From assembly GCA_021781795.1 (NCBI GenBank), contig JAJXWA010000001.1, positions 558,001 through 622,000 of the forward strand: a stretch of DNA of 64,000 bases, written 5' to 3'. The position numbers were made by a program, and so were the translations under genes. Each line of letters begins with the position of its first letter. Position 1 is the first letter of the stretch. Origin of the DNA: Acidobacteriota bacterium (GTDB lineage: Bacteria > Acidobacteriota > Terriglobia > Terriglobales > Acidobacteriaceae). Positions 1 through 9,252 of this stretch are shown here, in pieces. The notes below the pieces were generated by a model, which was not told where the DNA came from, did not search any database, and saw nothing but the letters and a program-made list of their open reading frames with translations.

Positions 1-48
1 TAGGCTCACGGGCCAGACGCTCAACCTGTAATCCAGGAGCTGATTGAA

Positions 49-594
49 GTGACGGTAGCGGATTGGACCATCGTTGCGCTGCTCGCAGGGTTTGTTTTGA
101 CGGGCCTGATGCAGGGATTGGTGCGCTCGATCTTCACAGCGGCGGGCCTCATCGCCGGCCTGATTCTGGCGGCATGGAACTACCAAGCTATCGGACTGCC
201 CCTGACTCGGTTCGTGGACGACTCTCAACTCGCCAATGCAATCGGTTTCCTTATTATTACGATCACTGTTCTCCTGCTCGCCGTACTGCTGGGCAGCTTC
301 ATCGCGCACCTGCTTCACAAGATGGGCCTGGGTTGCCTCGACCGGATTGCCGGCGCCATCTTCGGACTCGCACAGGGCGTTCTTGTCGTCACCGTGGCCA
401 TCCTCGTCACGCTGGCTTTTTACCCAAAGCAGAAATGGCTCGCCGAGTCCAGGTTACCTCCCTATTTCTTTCGTGTCTGCCATCTGAGCACGCACGTAAC
501 ACCGAATGGCCTTGCAGGAAAAGTCCAGGGCGAACTTAAAATTCTTGAAGGCGCGTCTCCCGACTGGATGCACCGGCAAACGCCGGTGAAGTGA
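49..594 (+). CDS. CvpA-family membrane protein
   Basis: 181-residue protein with four hydrophobic segments (about residues 5-22, 27-45, 60-85, 100-125) and a polar tail, the layout of the CvpA/colicin V production family. The family is inner-membrane; its molecular role is poorly defined. The start is GTG, preceded by AGGAG at about 11 bases. A small Fis-type regulator follows 58 bases downstream. Assignment to the family is by overall pattern (Gly-rich helices and an RIAG-hxFGhxxG-like stretch at about residues 98-110), so function beyond 'CvpA-like membrane protein' is not supported. Confidence 0.75.
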   Translation: MTVADWTIVALLAGFVLTGLMQGLVRSIFTAAGLIAGLILAAWNYQAIGLPLTRFVDDSQLANAIGFLIITITVLLLAVLLGSFIAHLLHKMGLGCLDRIAGAIFGLAQGVLVVTVAILVTLAFYPKQKWLAESRLPPYFFRVCHLSTHVTPNGLAGKVQGELKILEGASPDWMHRQTPVK

Positions 595-652
595 AATTCG
601 CGCGCGACTTCGGGCCATGATGTGGCAAGCTATTAGAGCGAGGTTTTTTAAC

Positions 653-940
653 GTGAAACGAGAGTTGGAGAGCCTGGTCATCCAGATGCATTCGAGCGGC
701 GTGCACTATGACGAGGCCGTGCGCGAATTCAAGAAGCAATACCTGCGTGAGGTGCTCGTGGCCAACCGGGGAAACCAGTGCAAGGCTGCCGAGGAACTGG
801 GCATGCATCGCAACACGCTGAGCCGCACCATGGCCGAACTGGGACTCAATCTCGCGGAGGTCCGAGCCGGCCTCAAGCGTCCGCCGCGCAGCGAACGTCC
901 TGTATTTGGAGTGATTCGCCAGGGGTATCGCCAGGGCTGA
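653..940 (+). CDS. Fis-type helix-turn-helix protein
   Basis: Small (95-residue) protein whose residues about 43-62 (CKAAEELGMHRNTLSRTMAE) form the Fis/NtrC C-terminal helix-turn-helix, with no receiver or AAA+ domain. It is probably a small DNA-binding regulator or nucleoid-type protein. I prefer the GTG start at 653, preceded by GAGCGAGG at 9-10 bases; an in-frame ATG at 617 lacks a ribosome-binding site and would add 12 residues. It lies between the CvpA gene and the HAD phosphatase gene, all co-directional. Confidence 0.75.
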   Translation: MKRELESLVIQMHSSGVHYDEAVREFKKQYLREVLVANRGNQCKAAEELGMHRNTLSRTMAELGLNLAEVRAGLKRPPRSERPVFGVIRQGYRQG

Positions 941-956
941 TCACGCCTCGGCCATC

Positions 957-1694
957 ATGGGAACCAATCCGCACCTCCACATTGCGCGCTTTCATGCAGA
1001 GCCCGGATTCGAGTGGGATCAGCAGAACGCGTATCTCTTCGATATTGACGGCACACTCCTGCGCAGCCGTGACCGGGTGCATTTCGACTCGATTCCCGCC
1101 GGCGTGCATCTTGTCACCGGCATTGTCGTAACGCTGGATGGAGTGGCGATCCATGGAAGCACGGACACGGCCATTCTGCGCGAAGCCTGCGCCAAGGCAG
1201 GAATTCCGGAAGAAGTGATCGAGCCACAGGTCGCCGCAATTCTCGAGGCAGTCAGCAACCACGTTGCAGAACGCCGCGAGGAACTGCAACCCTACCTGAT
1301 GCCCGGAGTGCGCGAAACACTTCACCACCTCGCGCAGCGCGGCGCCGTGCTCGGTGTTGCCACAGGAAACCTGGAAGCCATCGGCTGGATTAAGGTGGAG
1401 AAGGCAGGTCTGCGGGAATGGTTCCGCTTTGGCGGCTTCAGCGATCACTTCCCTGTCCGCTCCGAGTTGATCGGCGCCGCCGCCCACAAGGCGCGCCAAC
1501 TTGCAGGCGAGAGCGCAACCATCTGCGTCGTGGGCGATACGCCACGCGACATCGAAGCTGCGCGCGCCAATCATCTGCCCGTCATTGCAGTTGCGACTGG
1601 AAACTTCAGCTTCGAGGAACTCCTGCGTCATCGACCTACAGTTTGCACCACATCACTGGCTGATCTAATGGCAACTACCGGAGCCGCGCAGTGA
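957..1694 (+). CDS. HAD-superfamily phosphatase (phosphoglycolate phosphatase-like)
   Basis: 245-residue haloacid-dehalogenase-type hydrolase. Motif I is DIDGT at residues 29-33 (nucleophile Asp29, acid/base Asp31), motif II is the Thr of ATGN near 136, and motif IV is GDTPRD around 193-198. The helical cap between motifs I and II matches the phosphoglycolate-phosphatase/beta-phosphoglucomutase subgroup. The substrate cannot be read from sequence. Its stop codon overlaps the GTG start of the following secretin gene (bases 1691-1694), suggesting translational coupling, though the two proteins have no obvious functional link. Confidence 0.85.
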   Translation: MGTNPHLHIARFHAEPGFEWDQQNAYLFDIDGTLLRSRDRVHFDSIPAGVHLVTGIVVTLDGVAIHGSTDTAILREACAKAGIPEEVIEPQVAAILEAVSNHVAERREELQPYLMPGVRETLHHLAQRGAVLGVATGNLEAIGWIKVEKAGLREWFRFGGFSDHFPVRSELIGAAAHKARQLAGESATICVVGDTPRDIEAARANHLPVIAVATGNFSFEELLRHRPTVCTTSLADLMATTGAAQ

Positions 1695-3619
1695 GCCGCA
1701 GGCTTCCCTTCACGGAGAATCTTGGCGTCCAACTGGCCGCCGCCGTCTTTCTTGCCGGAGCAGGCAACCTTGCCCCTGCACAAAGCGCAACAAGCCCGGC
1801 GACCGGGTTCGTCGTAGCGCCTGCCACGAACGCCGACGGCGCGAGCGTGAGTCGCAAAGACCGGCGTAAAGCCGAACGGCTCTACCTTGAAGCAGCGCGC
1901 CTCTTTGACAAACAGGACTTTGAAGGGGCACGCATCGACTTTGAGCTCGCTGCCGCACTGGACCCAGGCAATACGAACTACAGGCCGTCTGCGCTGCTGG
2001 CGCGCAGCCATGAAGTGACCCAGTTGATCCAGCAGGCGGCGCACGCGCGCATGCAGGGCCAGACTGCCGATGAGCAGGCGGCCCTCCGCAAGGCGCTGGA
2101 GCTCGACCCCTCCAATCCGCAACTGGCTGAGCATCTGCAGGACCTGACCGGTGCGGCGGTGGCCGGACAAACGGAGCCGCTCTATGAGCAGACTCTGAGC
2201 GGCGAAGGCCAGATCGACCAACTCGATCCGCTCCGCGTCCGGCGCACGCTGCACCTCAAGGCAAACAGCCGCGAACTGATTCAAAGCGTCTTCACCGCCT
2301 ATGGCGTGCAGGCCAATGTGGATTCGAGCGTCCCCGCCAGCATGACCCATCTCGATCTGGATGACGCCACCTTTCAGGATGCGACGCGCGCGCTGAGCCT
2401 CATCACGGACACGTTCTGGGTACCTCTGGACTCGAGGCGCGTTCTCGTTGCCAGAGATACGCCAACCAATCGTGATCAGTTCGAGCCGCGGGAGATGGAG
2501 ACCATTTCCCTGCAAGGCATGTCGGCCGATGAAATGACTGAGGTCAGCAACCTTGCCAAGAACGTCTTCCAGATGCAGCAGGCACTGCTGGAGCAGAATA
2601 CGGGCACACTCACCGTTCGTGCACCGGCGCGAACGATCGCCGCCTTCAACGCCACGCTGAGGTCATTGCAGGATGGTCGCTCTCAGGTTGTACTGACCGT
2701 GCGCTTGGTGGAGCTCGCGCACAGCTTCGACAGAAATACCGGCGCCATGTTGCCACAGCAGTTCACCGCCTTCAACGTTTACGCAGAAGAGCAGGCCATT
2801 TTGAACGCCAATCAGGCGCTGGTGCAGCAGATCATCTCATCCGGCCTGGCTGCCCCGGGAGACACGCTCGCGATCCTCGGCATTCTGCTGGCCTCTGGGC
2901 AGGTGACCAGTTCCATCTTTTCCAACGGAATCGCGCTCTTCGGGGGCGGCCTGACGCTCTCAGGTCTCTCCCCGAATCCAGCATCGATTCAACTGAGTCT
3001 CAACTCCTCCGCTTCACGCGAACTCGATCAGGTGCAGTTAAGGCTGGGCGACGGACAGGAGGGTACTCTGCTGGACGGCTTGCGCTATCCCATCATGATG
3101 TCTTCCTTCTCCGGACTGCCCTTGAGCAATACCAATATCCCGGGCCTTACGGCCGCGGGAAACTCCGGCGGGCTGTCGTCGCTCATTTCATCGCTGAGCA
3201 CCGCGCAGCAGACGATTCCACAGGTCAGCTATCAGGATCTCGGCCTGACGCTCAAGGCGACGCCGCGGGTGATGCGGAACGGCGATGTCGCACTCTCGAT
3301 GGACCTGAAGATTACCGCTCTGGCCGGCCCTACGCTCAACGGTCTGCCCGTCCTGAATAGCCGCAACTACACCGGCGTCGTCTCACTGCCAGAGGGCGCG
3401 GGCGTGGTGGTCATAAGCGAGTTGAATCAACAGGAGGTCGCCGCATTGAGCGGCGTACCGGGACTGAGCGAAATTCCCGGCATGTCCAATCTGCTTGGCA
3501 ACCAGAGACAGGTAAATGACGCTTCCCTGCTCATTATCCTCACGCCGCACATCGTCCGAGGATATGCGCGCAGCGGGCACACGCGCATGTTGCGCGTCGA
3601 TGGAACTCCGCGGCACTGA
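1691..3619 (+). CDS. Secretin-family (GspD-like) outer-membrane protein with TPR-like N-terminus
   Basis: 642 residues. An N-terminal signal-like stretch ending near AQSA (about residue 32) is followed by TPR-like helices (about 60-150), an N-domain-like region with an STN-type fold around 185-270, and a C-terminal secretin domain (about 330-625) ending in the diagnostic VPGLSEIPGMSNLLGN-type loop and an ILTPHIV strand. Secretins form the outer-membrane pore of type II secretion and type IV pilus systems. No other gsp or pil genes are nearby, so this is an orphan secretin-like protein. Translation probably starts at GTG 1691, overlapping the HAD gene stop by four bases. Confidence 0.85.
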   Translation: MSRRLPFTENLGVQLAAAVFLAGAGNLAPAQSATSPATGFVVAPATNADGASVSRKDRRKAERLYLEAARLFDKQDFEGARIDFELAAALDPGNTNYRPSALLARSHEVTQLIQQAAHARMQGQTADEQAALRKALELDPSNPQLAEHLQDLTGAAVAGQTEPLYEQTLSGEGQIDQLDPLRVRRTLHLKANSRELIQSVFTAYGVQANVDSSVPASMTHLDLDDATFQDATRALSLITDTFWVPLDSRRVLVARDTPTNRDQFEPREMETISLQGMSADEMTEVSNLAKNVFQMQQALLEQNTGTLTVRAPARTIAAFNATLRSLQDGRSQVVLTVRLVELAHSFDRNTGAMLPQQFTAFNVYAEEQAILNANQALVQQIISSGLAAPGDTLAILGILLASGQVTSSIFSNGIALFGGGLTLSGLSPNPASIQLSLNSSASRELDQVQLRLGDGQEGTLLDGLRYPIMMSSFSGLPLSNTNIPGLTAAGNSGGLSSLISSLSTAQQTIPQVSYQDLGLTLKATPRVMRNGDVALSMDLKITALAGPTLNGLPVLNSRNYTGVVSLPEGAGVVVISELNQQEVAALSGVPGLSEIPGMSNLLGNQRQVNDASLLIILTPHIVRGYARSGHTRMLRVDGTPRH

Positions 3620-3663
3620 CACAGCCTCCGCGCTCAAATCAACGCATCGCACAAACAGAAAAC

Positions 3664-3708
3664 GGGGACAGCTGCAACACAGTCCGTGTCCTGTGTTTCA
3701 CCGTCCCC
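3664..3708. terminator. Interrupted stem-loop between convergent genes
   Basis: GGGGAC (3664-3669) pairs with GTCCCC (3703-3708), and AACACAG (3676-3682) pairs with CTGTGTT (3691-3697), around an 8-base loop. It sits between the convergent secretin and DsbA-like genes, where a bidirectional transcription stop is expected, but no T-run follows on either strand. The structure is clear; its role as a terminator is inferred. Confidence 0.45.
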
Positions 3709-3730
3709 ATCGTAGTTATGCGGCGTTGTG

Positions 3731-4732
3731 TTACTGCGCGGCCACTCCGTCCAGCCCGGCCTGGTACTGCACAATCTGCTTCAGCGTGTCGTAAGGTATG
3801 CCGCCCATGGGTACCAGCCGGCCATTGATGAATAGAGTCGGCGTCTCAACAACGTTGAGAGACTGCCCGAGCTTCACCGACGCTGCTACGTCGGCAGCCG
3901 TCGCAGGCAAAGCGGCGCACGCACCCACCTTGGCGGGGTCGAGGCCGGCCTTGGTCGCAGCGCTGTTCAAGGTCAGCATCGCGCCATCGCTGGTCGCTAG
4001 CCCGGCCTGGCCGTCGTACACGGCCGATGCGAACTGGAAGAACGCCGTGCTTCCGCCAAGCTTGGCCACGCAATTTCCATATTCGGCCGCCTGCATGGCT
4101 GCCGGATGGATGCGGACCAGCGGGTAGTTCTGGAAGACGATGCGCGCCTTCGGAAAGTCCACCGCGAGCTTATCCATATTCGCCTGTGCATCCTTGCAAT
4201 GCGGGCACTGGAAATCGGCGAACTCGACGATCTCAAAATCCTTCGAGGCTGCGCCACGGTACGGGCCGTCCGCCTTTTCCTGCAGCGTCGCGCGACTGTC
4301 CGTCCATGGATGCGCGCCAAACGGAAGAACCTCGTCGCCGGCAATGATGTGCTTTCCGTCGGGCAGGGCAAAGAACTGCACGGCTGAGAGCTTCTGCTTT
4401 CCAGTCTTATCGCCGATCAGAACGACGACCTTGCTGATGCCCTCCACCTGTGTCTTCAGAATCGCCTGGACCTGCCATACACGGTTTGCGTCGTAACCCC
4501 AGGTCGCCTGAAGAAAATCGTTCACCGTCTGTGTGGTGGGCTGTGTAGCGGAGAAGTTCGCTGGATCAACCTTCGGGAAGACCGGAGCGGCAGGCCCAAG
4601 GGTCGGCGCCGGAGCTGCGGGCGCCTCCGCGGGCGCTGCCGGAACATTCTGCTGAGCTGTGGCGTGGGAAGATGCTGCAGTACAAAGAGCCAGCGCTGCG
4701 GCGCAGGCAAAGGCGGAATACGAACGGATCAA
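3731..4732 (-). CDS. Exported DsbA-like thioredoxin-fold disulfide oxidoreductase
   Basis: 333 residues. There is a signal peptide at about 1-26 (ATA/Q cleavage region), a proline/alanine-rich linker (30-55), a helical domain, then a thioredoxin fold with an FADFQCPHC active site (Cys176, Cys179) and the cis-proline loop VETPT (Pro298). CPHC is the DsbA active-site dipeptide, and the domain belongs to the DsbA/BdbD-like 'thioredoxin_4' group. It probably introduces or isomerises disulfides in periplasmic proteins. The start is TTG, preceded by AGGAG at 7 bases. A DsbD homologue is elsewhere in the window (26.7-28.9 kb). Confidence 0.85.
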   Translation of the reverse strand: MIRSYSAFACAAALALCTAASSHATAQQNVPAAPAEAPAAPAPTLGPAAPVFPKVDPANFSATQPTTQTVNDFLQATWGYDANRVWQVQAILKTQVEGISKVVVLIGDKTGKQKLSAVQFFALPDGKHIIAGDEVLPFGAHPWTDSRATLQEKADGPYRGAASKDFEIVEFADFQCPHCKDAQANMDKLAVDFPKARIVFQNYPLVRIHPAAMQAAEYGNCVAKLGGSTAFFQFASAVYDGQAGLATSDGAMLTLNSAATKAGLDPAKVGACAALPATAADVAASVKLGQSLNVVETPTLFINGRLVPMGGIPYDTLKQIVQYQAGLDGVAAQ

Positions 4733-4775
4733 TCTAAATCTCCTCCGGAAGCGAAGGCTCGCCCCATCCTCTAGC

Positions 4776-6419
4776 TTATACCTGAACCTTCACCGCAATG
4801 GGAAATCGCCGCCCAAAGCCAAAGGACTTCGATGTCACCTTCAGCACGGGCGCGGCCTGCTGGCGCTTATACTCAGCCCGCTCCACGAGTCGCAAGACTT
4901 GCCGTACGAGTTCGATCGAAAAGCCATTCGTCTGCGCAATCTGTTCGGGCGTCTCATACCGCTCAACGTAGGCTTCGAGAATCGGATCGAGAACCTCATA
5001 GGGCGGCAGCGAATCCGTGTCCTTCTGGTCGGGGCGCAACTCTGCGGACGGTGGTTTCTCCAGGATCGCATGGGGGATGATCTCACGCTCGCGGTTGATC
5101 CAACGGCATACAGCGTAGACCCGCGTCTTCACGAGGTCGCCAATCACAGCCAGCGCTCCCACCATATCGCCGTACAGCGTGCAGTAGCCGACGGCCATCT
5201 CGGACTTGTTGCCCGTGGTGAGCACAAGCGAGGAGAATTTGTTCGATAACGCCATCAGCAGATTGCCACGAATCCGCGACTGAATATTTTCTTCCGTCGT
5301 GTCCGGCTTGAGCCCCGCGAAGATGGGTTCGAGTGCGCGATTGTAGGCCGCGAAAAGCTCGCTGATCGCGATCACTTCGTAGCGAATTCCAAGATTCGCG
5401 GCCAGCTTGCGGCTGTCTTCGATGGACCCCGGGGAAGAGTACGGGCTGGGCATTCCAATCGCCAACACATTCTCCGGCCCCAGCGCCTCGGCAGCAATCG
5501 CCGCCACAAGAGCCGAATCGATGCCGCCGCTGAGCGCCACCAGCACCTTCTTAAATCCGCACTTGCGCACGTAGTCCCGCGTGCCCAGCACCAGAGCACG
5601 ATAAGCCAGTTCCGTCTCATCTTCTGGAGAAGGCGCGATGGGCGGCGCGGAAAATGGATCGACGACAATGAGGTCTTCCTGAAAAGAGGCGGCCTGCGCA
5701 ACGAGCTCGCCGCTGCCATTGATTGCGAGCGAGGAGCCATCGAAGATCAGGCTGTCATTGCCGCCCACCTGATTGCACATCAACACGGGAATTCCATCCC
5801 GGCTGGCGATGGCGGCAAGCATCTCCCTGCGAATCTCGCGCTTGCCATGCCAGAAAGGGGAGGACGAGAGATTGATATGGATCGCCGGCTTCTGTCGCAT
5901 CAACTCTTCCATGGGATCGATGGAATACAGACGCCGTGGCCAGAAGTTCTTGTCGTTCCACGCATCTTCGCAGATGGAGACCGCCAGAGCCACGCCATCC
6001 ATCTGGACGACTTGCTGCTGGCGAGCCGGAGCAAAGTAGCGCTGCTCGTCAAATACGTCGTAGAAAGGCAACAGGCGCTTGTGCTGCTCCAGCAGCACGG
6101 CGCCCTTATCGAGCAGCACCGCTGCATTCACCGCCGGCTTGCCCGATCCAGAAGCCGCGGGCAGGGCAACGCCCACCAGCACAGCCGTGGGCAGATCAGC
6201 GGTTGCCGCCGCAAGCTGGTCCACGGCGGACCGGCAGCGCTTGAGGAAATCAGGCTTTTCAAGAAGATCCGCGGGTGGATAGCCGCAGAGGGCCAGTTCG
6301 GAAAAAACGGTCAGCCTAGCGCCCCGCTCCGACGCCTGGCGACTGGCTTCAACAATCTTGCCGATATTTCCTGCGAAATCTCCGATTGTAGGGTTGATTT
6401 GAGCGAGAGCGATCTTCAC
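4776..6419 (-). CDS. nadE: Glutamine-dependent NAD+ synthase
   Basis: 547 residues with the two domains of glutamine-dependent NadE. The N-terminal nitrilase-type glutaminase has Glu41, Lys114 and Cys150 (in SICEDAW) as the catalytic triad; the C-terminal ATP-pyrophosphatase domain has the P-loop SGGIDSA at 297-303. It amidates deamido-NAD+ to NAD+ using glutamine-derived ammonia. The length matches the family. The start is GTG with a weak GGA upstream. A gene for NAD kinase, which uses the product, lies at 17.5 kb but is not linked. Confidence 0.95.
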   Translation of the reverse strand: MKIALAQINPTIGDFAGNIGKIVEASRQASERGARLTVFSELALCGYPPADLLEKPDFLKRCRSAVDQLAAATADLPTAVLVGVALPAASGSGKPAVNAAVLLDKGAVLLEQHKRLLPFYDVFDEQRYFAPARQQQVVQMDGVALAVSICEDAWNDKNFWPRRLYSIDPMEELMRQKPAIHINLSSSPFWHGKREIRREMLAAIASRDGIPVLMCNQVGGNDSLIFDGSSLAINGSGELVAQAASFQEDLIVVDPFSAPPIAPSPEDETELAYRALVLGTRDYVRKCGFKKVLVALSGGIDSALVAAIAAEALGPENVLAIGMPSPYSSPGSIEDSRKLAANLGIRYEVIAISELFAAYNRALEPIFAGLKPDTTEENIQSRIRGNLLMALSNKFSSLVLTTGNKSEMAVGYCTLYGDMVGALAVIGDLVKTRVYAVCRWINREREIIPHAILEKPPSAELRPDQKDTDSLPPYEVLDPILEAYVERYETPEQIAQTNGFSIELVRQVLRLVERAEYKRQQAAPVLKVTSKSFGFGRRFPIAVKVQV

Positions 6420-6450
6420 GCATCCAGTCTAACGTGTCCCGCGTAGAACT

Positions 6451-7794
6451 CTACGTACCCGTTCCTTCTAGTACCACGCCAATGGTTCTCACAATGATCT
6501 TGAAATCGAGCCAGATACTCCAGTTCTCGATGTAGGCCACATCGAGAGAGACATAGCTGTCAAAGGAGGGGTCGCGTCTGGCCTGGACCTGCCAAAGTCC
6601 GGTAATGCCGGGCTTCACGTCAAGACGGCGCAGATGTTTCAGCTTATCTTCCTTCACCTCACTCGCGATTGGCGGCCGTGGCCCCACGACGCTCATTTCG
6701 CCAGACTGGACGTTGAAAACCTGCGGCATTTCATCGAGCGAGTACTTCCTTAGCAGGCGGCCCACGCGCGTGATGCGCGGGTCATTGGCAACCTTGAATA
6801 GCACGCCATCTCTCTCATTCATGTGCTGCATAGCAGCCCGCTTCTCTTCTGCATCGTGCACCATCGTCCTGAATTTGAAGCAGCGAAAGACCCTCCCCTT
6901 CTTCCCAATCCGCTCTGAGAAATAGAAAACTGGCCCGTCGGAATCCAGTTTGATGGCGAGCGATACCACAAGGAAAAAAGGAGACAGGAGCAGAAGAACC
7001 ATGCCGGAAAAGATGAAGTCGAAGATGCGCTTTAGAAATAGCTCCATCTCAGGAACATATCCATGGTGCAGCGGGATGGTTGGGAATTGCCCTATGTACT
7101 CCAGTGGAGCGTTCCAGGCTAATCCGTCATATAGGTGCGGCACGACGCGCAGATCGATGCCATGCTTGCGCGCCTTTTCAAGGACATCCTGCACTTGCCC
7201 CTGCTCGCTTGGTCCCGTTAACAGGATTTCATCCACGAAGCGAAGGCGGGTCTGCTGAAACAGAGAGTCGAGCGTGCCGACCACATCACTCGACATTGGC
7301 GTCAAGGAAGCGGTACTCGAGGATACTGCGATGAATCCCTTGAAGACGTATCCCAGATGGCGAATGCTGTCGATGTGGTGGCGCAACGCATACGCATCCG
7401 GCCCGGTCCCGACAATCAGAATGTTCCGAGTGTCGATGCCCCGCTCAAATCGCCTGTAAAGCAACATGCGATACAGGAAGCGTCGGAGGCTTAGAGCCAC
7501 CGTCACAATGCCAAGCGTGATGAGCACAATCCGGCGCGGAATATCGCTGGCGTGCAGCAGATAGAGTGTCCCGGTGAGCATGAGGCCCGCAGTAAAACAG
7601 GCTCGAACGCTTTGGCGCTGCTCGTGTAGAAAGCCGCTCAGGCGCGCAGGAGAATAGAGCCGAAAGCGCTTGCTGATGACAACCAGAACGATCGAGAATC
7701 CGGCCAGAACGGCCAACAGCAGCCCGGATGAATGGTCGTGGAAAAGTGTGCCTCCGATAAGCCTCTCTGCGGCAGTCAATGGCCCGATATGCAT
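6451..7794 (-). CDS. Exopolysaccharide glycosyl-1-phosphate transferase (WcaJ/ExoY type)
   Basis: 447 residues from the only canonical start. It has three N-terminal membrane helices, a Rossmann-like CoA-binding region (ILIVGTGPDA near 145), another membrane helix, and the C-terminal bacterial sugar transferase domain (from about 250) with KRIFDF, FKFRTM, SLDEMPQVFNV and VVGPRPP motifs. It transfers a sugar phosphate to undecaprenyl phosphate to start exopolysaccharide synthesis. The frame stays open upstream to 8001 and there encodes a good extra membrane helix ending next to Met7794, but that stretch has no in-frame ATG, GTG or TTG. The protein is therefore either N-terminally short, or uses a non-standard start, or has lost its start. 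Confidence 0.85.
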   Translation of the reverse strand: MHIGPLTAAERLIGGTLFHDHSSGLLLAVLAGFSIVLVVISKRFRLYSPARLSGFLHEQRQSVRACFTAGLMLTGTLYLLHASDIPRRIVLITLGIVTVALSLRRFLYRMLLYRRFERGIDTRNILIVGTGPDAYALRHHIDSIRHLGYVFKGFIAVSSSTASLTPMSSDVVGTLDSLFQQTRLRFVDEILLTGPSEQGQVQDVLEKARKHGIDLRVVPHLYDGLAWNAPLEYIGQFPTIPLHHGYVPEMELFLKRIFDFIFSGMVLLLLSPFFLVVSLAIKLDSDGPVFYFSERIGKKGRVFRCFKFRTMVHDAEEKRAAMQHMNERDGVLFKVANDPRITRVGRLLRKYSLDEMPQVFNVQSGEMSVVGPRPPIASEVKEDKLKHLRRLDVKPGITGLWQVQARRDPSFDSYVSLDVAYIENWSIWLDFKIIVRTIGVVLEGTGT

Positions 7795-8001
7795 TTCGTG
7801 TGAAATTGCGATGAGCCCTGCCAGAAGGATGGCCGCGACGTCCAGAAAGATCCACAGGCTGACCTGGCCCGTCGTCGGCCGCCATCTGCTGTGCAGGCCT
7901 CCTACTGACGTGTCCGTCGAGGGTAGAACAGAAGAAACCCTCTGCCAAAAATCAGACCTAGCGATAGTTGTTCCGCAGCCCTCAAAGTAAAAGTCAGGAG
8001 A

Positions 8002-8396
8002 TCAAGAAATCCGTCCTAATTCGGGAAGCTCTCGGCAACGCAGTGTCGCCTATCGCGGGCGAGGAATCGTGTTGGAGTGCGGGAGCGGACAACAAGATGC
8101 ACTCTCACGGCAATTCAGGGACGGTCACTCGCGGCCAAGCCACACAACACTCCGCTCGCTTGCCGGACTGCCGAAAAACACTACGAATGCTTTTAGGTGT
8201 TATGAACCAAGGAAGGCAAGTAAACATCCGCAGGGGGAGATGCGTTACCCAACCTCTGACAGCTTTGAAACTGTCTCTTTGAAGCTTAGAACGAAACACA
8301 ACCCCTCAACGATTAGGCCGTGCTTGAGGTTTGCCGGACGTTAACAGCTCGCAAGCTGTATTTCTCGCACAGTATCAGGAAATTATCGTGATCAGG
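8002..8396. other. 395-base non-coding stretch upstream of the glycosyl-1-phosphate transferase
   Basis: No coding region with a family resemblance is visible; the base composition is less GC-rich than the neighbours. It contains an inverted repeat ACAGCT-CGCA-AGCTGT (8344-8359) without a T-run, 38 bases beyond the MlaF-type gene stop, and the downstream part of a possible minus-strand promoter (see 8371-8400). If that promoter is real, the transferase mRNA would have a leader of several hundred bases. Confidence 0.4.
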
Positions 8397-8400
8397 TCAA
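8371..8400 (-). promoter_or_regulatory. Possible sigma-70-type promoter for the glycosyl-1-phosphate transferase
   Basis: On the minus strand TTGACC (8400-8395) and GATACT (8376-8371) are separated by 18 bases. The -35 box overlaps the end of the MlaF-type coding sequence. The same arrangement and -10 hexamer occur upstream of metY. Prediction only. Confidence 0.3.
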
Positions 8401-9242
8401 GGACTTAAAGGCAACTTGTAGGCATCTAATGTTAAAAACATCTTGGTATTTTCGTCCTTCGACCTCACAAATTCTTCCAGCGTGTGGAAAAACAGCGCCC
8501 TACCCTCATGCAGGAAGAGGACGGCATCCGCGAGTCGTTCGGCAAAACGCATGTCGTGTGTAACCACGATGCTGGTCAGGCCCATCTGGCGCTTGAGGCG
8601 CTGGATAATCGTTCCCAGTCTTTGGGCGACCAGAGGGTCCACCATGGTGGTGGGCTCGTCGTAGAGGACGATTTCGGGTTGAGCGGCCAGGGCGCGCGCG
8701 ATGGCTACGGCACGCCTGCGCCCGGTCGAAAGGCTCGCAGGCAGCGCGTCCATCACGTCCTCCGCGCCTACCATCTCCACCAGCCGCGCAACAATCGCCA
8801 GTACCTGCTCTTCATCCAGCCCGCCACGCTCTCGCAACGGAAAAGCGACATTCTCGCGAACCGTCAGCGAGTCAAACAGTGCCCCATTTTGAAAAACCAT
8901 CGTGATGCGCTTCCGAACCTCGCGCATTCCCTCCTCCGACAGAGTCGTGATCTCTTCTCCGTTGACCTTTACAGAGCCCGAGTCCGGCTTCAGAAATCCC
9001 ATGAGAATGCGCAGCGAGACCGACTTCCCCACCCCGCTTCGTCCGAGAATGCATAGTGTTTGCCCGTGGGGAACGTTAAAACTCACATCCTGCAGCACGG
9101 GCCTGCCATTGAAGGCGATCGACACGTGATCAAACTCGATCATTGGCGTGTGAGACGAGACGGTAGGACCGGCCGCCTCAGAACGCTGAGCCCCTTCTTT
9201 CAGAAAAGGCGACGGCTCGGAAATGGGAATGGCATCCGGCAT
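8397..9242 (-). CDS. ABC transporter ATPase, MlaF-like
   Basis: 281 residues. A 33-residue variable N-terminus precedes the ATPase domain; Walker A is GRSGVGKS (67-74), the signature LSTGR (171-175) replaces the usual LSGGQ, and the Walker B is IVLYDEP with Asp195/Glu196 followed by a MVDP D-loop. The sequence is closest to the MlaF/Ttg2A ATPases that power phospholipid or organic-solvent transport with MlaE and MlaD partners. No permease or MCE-domain gene is adjacent: the neighbours are mobA and an intergenic region. A shorter start at internal Met34 is possible. Confidence 0.8.
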   Translation of the reverse strand: MPDAIPISEPSPFLKEGAQRSEAAGPTVSSHTPMIEFDHVSIAFNGRPVLQDVSFNVPHGQTLCILGRSGVGKSVSLRILMGFLKPDSGSVKVNGEEITTLSEEGMREVRKRITMVFQNGALFDSLTVRENVAFPLRERGGLDEEQVLAIVARLVEMVGAEDVMDALPASLSTGRRRAVAIARALAAQPEIVLYDEPTTMVDPLVAQRLGTIIQRLKRQMGLTSIVVTHDMRFAERLADAVLFLHEGRALFFHTLEEFVRSKDENTKMFLTLDAYKLPLSP

Positions 9243-9252
9243 GATCGTGTTC

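Noticed and set aside
1-48. 3' end of an upstream gene
   Set aside because: Two frames end within the first 48 bases (stops at 29-31 and 45-47) but too few codons remain to identify either.
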